A stretch of DNA of 64,000 nucleotides, from the NCBI GenBank assembly GCA_015490805.1, contig WFXC01000014.1, positions 116,812-180,811 of the forward strand, given 5' to 3'. This stretch comes from Candidatus Kapaibacterium sp. GTDB lineage: Bacteria; Bacteroidota; Ignavibacteria; Kapaibacteriales; WFXC01. This document shows, piece by piece, positions 56,307-63,383 of the stretch (position 1 is the stretch's first letter; each line of letters begins with the position of its first letter). The translations under genes were made by a program, and so were the position numbers. The notes beneath the pieces were generated by a model. The model saw only the letters and a list, made by a program, of their open reading frames with translations, was not told where the DNA came from and made no database searches.

Positions 56307-56791
56307 CGGAGCAGGACGTCTGGAAAGCGCTGGAACAGGTCTATGATCCGGAAATTCCGGAGTTGTCCGTCGTCGACCTGGGAATGATCCTTTCGGTGGA
56401 CGTAGCGCCGGACGGCAAAGCCGTTAAAGTGGTGTTTACCCCCACATTCGCTGCCTGTCCGGCTATTCCTGTCATCAAGGAAGACATTGCAGCAAAAATT
56501 CGGGAATTACTGCCAGTCGAGTCTGTCACCGTAGAAGTGTCGTATGACCAACCGTGGAACAGCAACCGGATCACGGAACGTGGCCGACAGATTTTAAAGC
56601 AGCGCGGCTTTGCTCCACCACCCCACGTAACAGCGGAAATCGAGTTAGAAGTTCTGCATACGGTACCGTGTCCCTACTGTGGAAGCACTAACACTGAGTT
56701 GCAGACCCCGTTTGGACCCACCCTTTGTCGGGCTATCCACTATTGCCACAACTGCCACCAATCTTTTGAACAGTTTAAGCCGGTTGTATAA
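56300..56791 (+). CDS. paaD: Phenylacetate degradation protein PaaD (MIP18 type)
   Basis: 163 residues. An N-terminal MIP18/DUF59 domain (~1-90; YDPEIPELSVVDLGMILSV, TPTFAACPAIPVIKEDI with the conserved Cys) and a C-terminal zinc ribbon (CPYC...CHNCHQSFEQFKP), which is the PaaD-specific tail. PaaD is needed for Fe-S or iron-centre maturation of the epoxidase. It starts 7 bp before the paaC stop. The next gene is ftsL ~305 bp on, so the usual paaE reductase is not here. Confidence 0.93.
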   Translation: MVTEQDVWKALEQVYDPEIPELSVVDLGMILSVDVAPDGKAVKVVFTPTFAACPAIPVIKEDIAAKIRELLPVESVTVEVSYDQPWNSNRITERGRQILKQRGFAPPPHVTAEIELEVLHTVPCPYCGSTNTELQTPFGPTLCRAIHYCHNCHQSFEQFKPVV

Positions 56792-57096
56792 GCCCACTCC
56801 CGCTTACACTCCCGGGACGCGTAGAGCTCAAGCTGCGCGAATCTCTTACAACACCACAATATCTTTGCCCACCATTGACCGGAGCTTTCAGCCACACCGG
56901 ATTTCGCTAAACCAGATAAAACTGATCCTTGAAAATTCTCCAGCCTGACATCTCAGAATGATCAGGTCACGCTTCTTCCGGTACAGCACTATTGGTCAAT
57001 GCAGAGCGCCGTTCTGCTCCTCTTTCTTCAAAGCTTGGTCAATCCCTCAAAAGATCGTAAAATTGCAATCTGGAAGAGCGAGACGGGGGCAAGAGA
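56792..57096. other. Gene-less stretch before ftsL
   Basis: 305 bp between paaD and ftsL. No gene, repeat copy or clear terminator is seen. A small inverted repeat CCTGA...TCAGG lies near 56944-56966. The division genes presumably have their own promoter here, but no confident element could be picked. Confidence 0.55.
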
Positions 57097-57417
57097 ATGC
57101 AAATGCAGCACAGGACAACCTCGCCAGCGGTACGGCGTTTTCAATACCGTCTCAATCGGTGGTCTCTCTTAGGACTCTTTGTGCTACTGGTCATCCTGAT
57201 TGTGCTGTATGTTTCCAACGTTTTAGCCATCCAGCAGCGGGCTCGGGAAGTCAGTCAGTTGCGGGAGCAGTATCAGGCACTGATCGAAGAGAACGAACGG
57301 TTGCAACAACAGGTGTATCGCCTCCAGGCGCCTGAGCGCATTCAGCGAATTGCCAGAGAGCGCCTGGGTTTACAGTTCAGCACACATCCACCGAAGGTCA
57401 TTCCAGTTCAGCCGTGA
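57097..57417 (+). CDS. ftsL: FtsL-like cell division protein
   Basis: 106 residues: short basic cytoplasmic N-terminus, one membrane helix (SLLGLFVLLVILIVLYVSNVL, ~23-43), then a heptad-rich extracytoplasmic coiled coil (VSQLREQYQALIEENERLQQQVYRL) and the closing RIQRIARERLGLQF motif shared by FtsL and DivIC proteins. It belongs to the FtsQLB-type division complex. DivIC-like identity is possible, but the place directly before ftsI supports FtsL. Two Met codons (57097, 57103) are possible starts. The stop overlaps the next start as TGATG. Confidence 0.82.
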   Translation: MQMQHRTTSPAVRRFQYRLNRWSLLGLFVLLVILIVLYVSNVLAIQQRAREVSQLREQYQALIEENERLQQQVYRLQAPERIQRIARERLGLQFSTHPPKVIPVQP

Positions 57418-59525
57418 TGGAGTCTACCGAACGTCATATCGCTGCACCACCGGAGCCGCCGATGCGGCGGTGGAAAGTATGGAGTCTTGCGATCTTCTTC
57501 CTCATTTTCCTCTTCTTCCTCTACCGACTTTTCGACCTCCAGGTTCTCAGTGCCAAAAACTACCGGCAACGGTTAGAGCGGCAGGCTTACCGGACGGTGC
57601 CGGTCCCGGCAGCACGGGGCAACATTTACGACCGTCACCATCAGTTACTCGCACGCACCGTGCTCCGCTTAACGGTGGCAGTCGATCCGAAACTATTGAA
57701 AAAGCCACAACAGGTTGCGCAACTGCTCCACCGGTTTACCAGCCTTCCTGCCGATTCCTTTCGAACGCGGATTGCACAGGCAGCACACCGCCGTTACGTC
57801 GTGCTGGCACGCAACCTGCCGCTGAGTGCGGACACGCTCTTTGCCGCCCTGCACGATCCGGGTGTGATTCGGATCAAAACCCCTGTACGCTTCTACCCCT
57901 TTGGTCCTCTGGCAGTCCAGACACTGGGATTTGTGGATGCTCAGGGCAAAGGACAGACAGGGATTGAACAGCAGTACGACTCACTGCTCAGAGGGACCGA
58001 CGGGTACCAAACATACCTGCGGGACGCCTTAGGTCGCATGATTCCCGATCCGGCTGGCCCCAGCAAATCACCGCAGAATGGCTATTCTCTCCGGCTCACG
58101 CTGGACTATCGCATCCAGCAGATCGTGGAACAGGAACTCATTGCCGGCATTCAGAAAGCAGCAGCCGCTGCTGGCACTGCTATTGCGATGGACCCTGCCA
58201 CGGGCGAGATTCTGGCAATGGCTTCTTACCCCCACTTCAATCCCAACAATCTGCGCACTTTCTCGCCAGCAGGGGCAAAGAACCGGGCAATTGCCGATAT
58301 TTACGAACCCGGCTCCACCTTTAAAGGAATCACCGCCGCAGCGCTTCTGGAAGAAGGAAAAATCACTCCCTCCGATTCTGTTGACGGGCACAATGGAAAG
58401 CTGCGCATTAAAGACCACGTTATTCGCGATGCTCACCCGCTGGACAAAACAGACTTCCGCACCGCGCTGATTTACTCCAGCAATGTGATTTTTGCCGAGC
58501 TCTCCAGACGCCTCTCTGCAGAGCAGTTCTATCGCTACGCTCGAGATTTCGGCTTCGGTTTGCCTACCGGGATCGATCTTCCGGGCGAAGCGCGCGGCAT
58601 TTTGAAAAAGCCGGGCGAATTTGATGCCGCTGCCCAGATGTTTATGGCATTTGGCTACGGGCTGGCGGCAACAGCACTGCAAATCCTCAATGCTTATGCG
58701 GCAATTGCCAATGGCGGCACTCTTATGCAGCCAATGGTTGTCCGGGCAATCCTGGATGAGGAGGGGGAACTGCTCCATACGTTCGCCCCGAAGGAAATCC
58801 GGCGCGTCATTTCAAAAGAAACGGCAGACACTCTTGCCCATCTTCTGGAACTGGTCGTTGAACGGGGAACTGGACGAAGTGCCCGAATTGCCGGCATCCG
58901 CATTGCTGGCAAAACGGGAACGGCGCAGCAACTCATTAACGGACGATATTCTCGACAGGACTACACCAGCTCCTTCGTAGGATTCTTTCCTGTCGACACT
59001 CCCAGAATCGCCATCATCGTAATGCTCAACAAGCCGCGTCGCGGATATTACGCCAGTCAGGTCGCAGCACCCATTTTCCGCAAAATTGTCCGGAAACTCA
59101 TTCCCCTGCTGCTTCGCTCGCCAGTCTCCACTGCTACCTTCGCGGCTGATACGACCCGCTTCCGTCTTCCTCCTCTGTATGGACTCACGGCACAGCAAGT
59201 AGAGCTGACTGCACAACTTTATGGACTCCGTTACCAGCCGCTGGGCTCAACCGACGGAGTTGTCATCTGGCAATCACCGCTTCCGAGCAACTTCGTCCGG
59301 CGCGGTGACCTTCTCCGACTCCGTTTCTCCGCCGATGTTCCATCAGATTCCCTCACAACCGTGCTTCGCCGCCTCCGCTGGAAACATCTTCCCCTCCGCC
59401 AGGCACTGACCTTAGTCCAGCTCACCGATGCGATCCCCGTCATTCACGGCAGCGGGCAGGTCCGCCGCATCCACTGGACTCGCCGCAACGATTCCCTCTT
59501 TTGCCATTTGTATGCTTCACCCTAA
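57417..59525 (+). CDS. ftsI: Penicillin-binding protein FtsI with PASTA domain
   Basis: About 702 residues from ATG 57417 (a GTG at 57414 also opens the frame). A class B PBP, the septal transpeptidase: membrane anchor (VWSLAIFFLIFLFFLYRLFDL, ~21-41), the PBP dimer domain (RQAYRTVPVPAARGNIYDRHHQLLA), transpeptidase motifs S300-T-F-K303, S354-S-N356 and K499-T-G, and a C-terminal PASTA-like domain (~585-645; LPPLYGLTAQQVELTAQLYGLRYQPLGSTDGVVIWQSPLP as blocks). It follows ftsL directly. Unlike most dcw clusters, no murE, mraY or murF follows; repeat block D starts ~60 bp after the stop. It should pair with FtsW (17626-18726). Confidence 0.93.
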   Translation: MESTERHIAAPPEPPMRRWKVWSLAIFFLIFLFFLYRLFDLQVLSAKNYRQRLERQAYRTVPVPAARGNIYDRHHQLLARTVLRLTVAVDPKLLKKPQQVAQLLHRFTSLPADSFRTRIAQAAHRRYVVLARNLPLSADTLFAALHDPGVIRIKTPVRFYPFGPLAVQTLGFVDAQGKGQTGIEQQYDSLLRGTDGYQTYLRDALGRMIPDPAGPSKSPQNGYSLRLTLDYRIQQIVEQELIAGIQKAAAAAGTAIAMDPATGEILAMASYPHFNPNNLRTFSPAGAKNRAIADIYEPGSTFKGITAAALLEEGKITPSDSVDGHNGKLRIKDHVIRDAHPLDKTDFRTALIYSSNVIFAELSRRLSAEQFYRYARDFGFGLPTGIDLPGEARGILKKPGEFDAAAQMFMAFGYGLAATALQILNAYAAIANGGTLMQPMVVRAILDEEGELLHTFAPKEIRRVISKETADTLAHLLELVVERGTGRSARIAGIRIAGKTGTAQQLINGRYSRQDYTSSFVGFFPVDTPRIAIIVMLNKPRRGYYASQVAAPIFRKIVRKLIPLLLRSPVSTATFAADTTRFRLPPLYGLTAQQVELTAQLYGLRYQPLGSTDGVVIWQSPLPSNFVRRGDLLRLRFSADVPSDSLTTVLRRLRWKHLPLRQALTLVQLTDAIPVIHGSGQVRRIHWTRRNDSLFCHLYASP

Positions 59526-59586
59526 GGGCTTAAAGAGGCTCTCGTTCTGATGGAAGCCAGTGCTCACCGTTTCGTGTGTATCCACC

Positions 59587-59608
59587 GGGAGCGCACGCTT
59601 CAGCGTGC
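59587..59608 (+). repeat. Half repeat D1 (left arm only)
   Basis: GGGAGC and the perfect left hairpin GCACGCTTCAGCGTGC; D2 follows two bases later. Confidence 0.8.
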
Positions 59609-59610
59609 CT

Positions 59611-59660
59611 GGGAGCGTACACTTCAGTGTGCATCTTTGCCGGCTAAAGCCGGCGCTCCC
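59611..59660 (+). repeat. Structured repeat D2
   Basis: GGGAGCG / CGCTCCC. Left hairpin GTACACTTCAGTGTGC (one G-T closing pair), spacer ATCTTT, right hairpin GCCGGCTAAAGCCGGC perfect. Confidence 0.88.
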
Positions 59661-59725
59661 AGTGGGGCATTTTCATCAAAAGCAGACACGCAGGTCCGCC
59701 CCTCCATTTATCCCTCATCCCACCT

Positions 59726-59749
59726 GTAGGGACGACCCGCTGGTTGCCC
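59726..59749. repeat. Decayed GTAGGGGC palindrome
   Basis: GTAGGGACGACC then a partial inverted half ending GGTTGCCC; about three changes from the perfect copy at 47261-47288. Confidence 0.55.
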
Positions 59750-59787
59750 ATTGGGCGCAGCAGCACTTTACCCCTCCATATCACGCC

Positions 59788-59868
59788 GGGAGCGCACGCT
59801 TCAGCGTGCATTTACTGGAAATGCACCCTTTAGGGTGCATAAACATGCCGACTAAAGTCGGCGCTCCC
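59788..59868 (+). repeat. Enlarged structured repeat D3 (three hairpins)
   Basis: Between the usual GGGAGC and GCTCCC ends lie three perfect hairpins instead of two: GCACGCTTCAGCGTGC, then GCACCCTTTAGGGTGC, then GCCGACTAAAGTCGGC. It looks like a copy with a second left arm of another sequence variant inserted. Confidence 0.85.
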
Positions 59869-59876
59869 GGTAAGCC

Positions 59877-59937
59877 GGGAGCGCACACCTTAGCGTGCAT
59901 CTTTCATCTTTTTCTGCCGATTGAAGTTCGCGTCTCC
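59877..59937 (+). repeat. Structured repeat D4 (right arm decayed)
   Basis: GGGAGCG, left hairpin GCACACCTTAGCGTGC with one mismatch, a long T-rich spacer, and a decayed right hairpin ending GTCTCC. Confidence 0.7.
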
Positions 59938-60028
59938 AGCCCGGTACCTTCCGTAAAGAGAAACACCAGTGAGGTCCTCCGACCCGGTACTCCTGATGCT
60001 GCACTTTCCTACTCAGTCTCAGCACCTG

Positions 60029-62245
60029 CTACGGGGTTACTCCCAGCGTGCTGCTCAACTGAAGAGAGATCGCACGGAACGGCGCCAGATTCGCCAGCAC
60101 CTCTGTGTAGTAGTAGTTCAGCGCATTGCTGACGTTGAGCACTGCCTGCATCGGCACTGGCAGCCAGGAGGAAAGATCCACGCGGCAGCGGAGATCCACG
60201 ACATGGGCGTCAACGCGTGCATCGGCATCGGGAATGATCCGCGCCACTTCCTCATCCACTGTATCGAATTTTTTCTGATACCGATACTCCCCTTCTACCC
60301 GCACCGCTGGAAGCAGTGGCAGAATGAGTCGGCTCTGCAATAGCCATCGGGAGCGATATTTCAGAAAACGACGTTGAGACAAATCCCACGGATCCACTGC
60401 CAGCACGTGCAGTTGCAGCCCCAGCCATCGATGTGGCAGCCATCCCTCGATCGATGCTTCAATCCCGCGCACAACCGCACGCTCAACGTTCACAAACTGA
60501 ATGACCGCTCCCTCCAGCAGCCGGGGTTCTACCAGATTGGTCAGCCAGTTGCTAAAGGCGGTCAATTCCGCTTTCCACAACTCATCCTGCCAGAACCATT
60601 GATAGGTAGTCCCAAGCTCCGCACTCCAGTTTTCCTCTGGCTTCAGCGCTGGATTTTCTTTCACCAAAAACGGTCCATAGCGCAAACCACTGAACCGTTC
60701 CCCCATCGTTGGAATCCGAAAGCCTTTACCGAGGCTCAAGCGCCATTGCCAGAAGTCAGCAGGTTGATACACAACGCCAAGTTTCGGACTGAGTTCCGAT
60801 TGCCGGGAGCGAGGAACATCCAGCAATTCCAGATCCCAGCGGGCACCAGCCGTCACCACCCACGGTCGATGCTGCCATTCCACCTGCGCGTATCCCGCCA
60901 GCAAACGTTGATTCCGCCTGCCTACAAAACTTTCTCCGATGCGATTCCAGATCCCCTGAAATCCCCCCGTGATTGTCCACGCATTCCCAACGGTAGCAGT
61001 GAGCTGCTCTTCCACATTCCACGAATTTGCCGAGGACTGGAAATCTGTCACAGGCTCTCCATTGGCAACCGTTTCAAACGCGGTTCGATACAAACTCACT
61101 TTCAAATCCGAAACAATCTGTGGGGAAAGAAGGTACTGCCAGTGGATGCCACCAAACATTTTATCCGAAACCACTCGCTGATTGGTATCCACCGTTTCCG
61201 GCGGCAGCGTTGCAAAGCGCAAGCTTCGCCAGTAGACCCAATCCGCCCGATCGTTCGATGCAAAATTGCCGATGATGCGGAGCTGATGCGCGTCAGATTT
61301 CCACTCGACTTTTGCAAAGCCGCGATAGCGGCGGGAATCATAGAAAGCGTGATACCCTTCATCGGTATCGTAGCCGCCAGCCGCCAGCAATGCCCACGAT
61401 TTCCACCGCCGGGCATACGCCAGATCCACCGAGGCGAACAGCGGTGGCGAGGATCGATACTGCCATTCCGAATACTTCGGTAGGGAATATCCACCTCCCT
61501 GCAAACGGAATCGAAAGATGGGACGTTCGCTTTCCGGCGACGCCGTGACAACATTCACAACGCCGCCGAGTGCCCCGCTGCCATACAGGGCGGACCCTCC
61601 TCCCTTGATAACCTCCACCTGTCGGGCAACGAACAGCGGCAGCGCATCGAATTTTACGTCTCCTCCATCTCCTGCCAGAAATGGGAAGCCATCCAGCAGC
61701 ACAAAGGTCCGCGATCCGATCCCCAGCGCAAAACCAGACGTTCCCCGAATATTGACCTGATCGCGGGTTACATACACACCGGGCACATACCGCAAAACCT
61801 GATCCAACTGCGTGTGTCCCCGTAATTCAATGTTCTGGATTCCCACCACCGACACACTGACCGGCACTTCCTGTGCCGATTGCACCCGCTTACTGGCAGC
61901 AACAACAACTTTTTGCAACTCGATCGTCGCCTCAGCCAGTGCAATGCGCAATCGGAGTGTATCACCGGAACGAAGTTGCAGCGGCTGGCGATAGCTGCGA
62001 TAACCGATCGAGCGCACAATCAGCACATCCGATCCTGCTGGCACATTGGCAATTACAAATCGTCCATCCGGTTGCGTTACTGCGCCCCGCTTACTCTTTT
62101 CCAGATACACCGTTGCTCCGGGAATTGGCCGCCCGCTCTGCTTCGCGACAACGATCCCCGTCACCACCGCCTGCGCCCATCCAGGGAGGCTCAGCGTCCA
62201 GTACAGTACAACAAGAATGCCCCATTGCCAGCGTTTCATCATCAT
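60029..62245 (-). CDS. TonB-dependent receptor with CarboxypepD-like extension
   Basis: 738 residues (three adjacent Met codons at the start). Signal peptide ending LPGWAQA. A carboxypeptidase regulatory-like domain (~27-110; VTGIVVAKQSGRPIPGATVYLEKSKRGAVTQPDGRFVIANVPAG as blocks), a plug (~120-235; LDQVLRYVPGVYVTRDQVNIRGTSGFALGIGSRTFVLLDGFP, then VEVIKGGGSALYGSGALGGVVNVV), and a beta-barrel ending in ISLQLSSTLGVTP. No ligand can be assigned. No cobalamin or TPP riboswitch is seen upstream. Its start directly follows the stop of the lipoprotein gene, so the two probably work together, though not as a SusC/SusD pair. Confidence 0.88.
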   Translation of the reverse strand: MMMKRWQWGILVVLYWTLSLPGWAQAVVTGIVVAKQSGRPIPGATVYLEKSKRGAVTQPDGRFVIANVPAGSDVLIVRSIGYRSYRQPLQLRSGDTLRLRIALAEATIELQKVVVAASKRVQSAQEVPVSVSVVGIQNIELRGHTQLDQVLRYVPGVYVTRDQVNIRGTSGFALGIGSRTFVLLDGFPFLAGDGGDVKFDALPLFVARQVEVIKGGGSALYGSGALGGVVNVVTASPESERPIFRFRLQGGGYSLPKYSEWQYRSSPPLFASVDLAYARRWKSWALLAAGGYDTDEGYHAFYDSRRYRGFAKVEWKSDAHQLRIIGNFASNDRADWVYWRSLRFATLPPETVDTNQRVVSDKMFGGIHWQYLLSPQIVSDLKVSLYRTAFETVANGEPVTDFQSSANSWNVEEQLTATVGNAWTITGGFQGIWNRIGESFVGRRNQRLLAGYAQVEWQHRPWVVTAGARWDLELLDVPRSRQSELSPKLGVVYQPADFWQWRLSLGKGFRIPTMGERFSGLRYGPFLVKENPALKPEENWSAELGTTYQWFWQDELWKAELTAFSNWLTNLVEPRLLEGAVIQFVNVERAVVRGIEASIEGWLPHRWLGLQLHVLAVDPWDLSQRRFLKYRSRWLLQSRLILPLLPAVRVEGEYRYQKKFDTVDEEVARIIPDADARVDAHVVDLRCRVDLSSWLPVPMQAVLNVSNALNYYYTEVLANLAPFRAISLQLSSTLGVTP

Positions 62246-62743
62246 TCACTCAAATGGTTGTGGTGGAAGATGTCGAAAATCAACCCGCATATCAACCGAT
62301 TCCACGACCGTTTGCGGAATCACCGGAATCTTCCGCGGCACTACCGTATCCTGGCTGAAACTCCCATAGACCGCCGCAACCCACCAGTCTCCAAACAAAT
62401 TCGGACCATACCGCCACGCAACAGCGACATAGCGAAGGGTATCGGGAAACGGCGCCTGCAACAGAACTTCATACGTGGCACTATCGACAAAGCGGGGCAG
62501 TGTATCGGAAAAGAAAGCGCGTCCCGCCAGCACCTCTGCAATGATCCCTGCTGAATCTTCAAACGGGAAGCGTTGAAAAGCAACAACCCGCAATTCCTGC
62601 ACACTATCCGGTGGGGGCCAATCACTTACAAAGACGACGGTTCCTCGAATACCGGTTGGTAGCTCCGGTGGCGGCGGTGCCAATCCCTGATCGCAGCTCA
62701 ATAGTACGAAAAGCAACGACGGTATGAGCCAAAAACTTTTCAT
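62246..62743 (-). CDS. Lipoprotein paired with TonB receptor
   Basis: 165 residues. Lipoprotein signal MKSFWLIPSLLFVLLSC (Cys 17), then a Pro-rich spacer and a small beta-rich domain (GIRGTVVFVSDWPPPDSVQELRVVAF, then LRYVAVAWRYGPNLFGDWWVAAVYGSF) resembling surface lipoproteins encoded beside TonB receptors. It is not SusD-like and I do not recognise a family. The stop abuts the receptor start. A TAAATTTG box at 62751-62758 (- strand) fits the -7 pattern of Bacteroidota promoters but would leave almost no leader, so it is not listed as a promoter. Confidence 0.7.
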   Translation of the reverse strand: MKSFWLIPSLLFVLLSCDQGLAPPPPELPTGIRGTVVFVSDWPPPDSVQELRVVAFQRFPFEDSAGIIAEVLAGRAFFSDTLPRFVDSATYEVLLQAPFPDTLRYVAVAWRYGPNLFGDWWVAAVYGSFSQDTVVPRKIPVIPQTVVESVDMRVDFRHLPPQPFE

Positions 62744-62924
62744 CTCATTCCAAATTTACACTTTTTCCAGCAAATGCGAAATGTCCCCGATCCAGTTCTC
62801 GCGCCACCAAATCCGGCAAACCCCTCCTCTGCCGGACGCCATCGCAAGAACCGGCAATAATTTCCGTCTTCAGGCAATTCTGGAGTAATCCAGCGAGCTG
62901 TTTCACAAATTAGCAGGAAAAACG

Positions 62925-63179
62925 ATGTTCAAAAAACTTTTCCAGAAAAAAGAAGAAGCTGCCACCGATCAGGATACACTCCGGTTTAAAACCACGCTGA
63001 GCTGCCAGGGATGCGTTGCAACCATCACTCCCTTTCTGGAGCAGTTGGACGGTATCGAAGAGTGGTCGGTCGATCTTACATCCCCGGAACGGATTCTCAA
63101 AGTTCGGGGCACAGTATCGCCCGAAGCCGTGATCCAGAAACTGGAAGAAGCAGGCTACAAAGCCGAGTTGTTATCCTAA
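62925..63179 (+). CDS. Heavy-metal-associated (HMA) domain protein
   Basis: 84 residues. An HMA ferredoxin-like domain covers almost all: TTLSCQGCVATITPFLEQLDGIEEWSVDL with the metal-binding CxxC (Cys ~27 and ~30), then ILKVRGTVSPEAVIQKLEEAGYKAEL. The typical MxCxxC has Leu-Ser before the first Cys. The basic N-terminal extension (MFKKLFQKKEEA) is unusual for CopZ-type chaperones. It is a likely copper or other soft-metal carrier, cytoplasmic. No metal ATPase is adjacent. AGGAAAAACG upstream provides a weak ribosome site. Confidence 0.85.
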   Translation: MFKKLFQKKEEAATDQDTLRFKTTLSCQGCVATITPFLEQLDGIEEWSVDLTSPERILKVRGTVSPEAVIQKLEEAGYKAELLS

Positions 63180-63383
63180 GATTTGAAGTCCTCAGATCGC
63201 GCAACGCCATTATCTGCGCACGGAACAATAAACCTCCTTCTTACCAGCCACAAAGCGTGTGGTAGCCGCAGGGAAAAGTACAGCTTCATCGCGTTTTCCC
63301 CGGTCCAGTAGCACCGGACAAACATTTCAGGGTGTCGTCATCCTGTCGGGAGCGCGTGCCTTCTGAGCGTATTCGTTTCTGCC

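Larger units (their letters stand above)
59526..60028. other. Non-coding stretch with repeat block D
   Basis: 503 bp between ftsI and the convergent TonB receptor gene. Four structured repeats, one of them enlarged, plus a decayed GTAGGGGC palindrome (59726-59749). No credible gene. Confidence 0.7.

Noticed and set aside
60374..61483. 369-codon open frame on + opposite the TonB receptor
   Set aside because: Shadow of a well-supported receptor gene; composition atypical and no motif seen.
62744..62924. Riboswitch in front of the lipoprotein-TonB receptor pair
   Set aside because: Searched by eye for cobalamin and TPP aptamer boxes on the - strand; none present.
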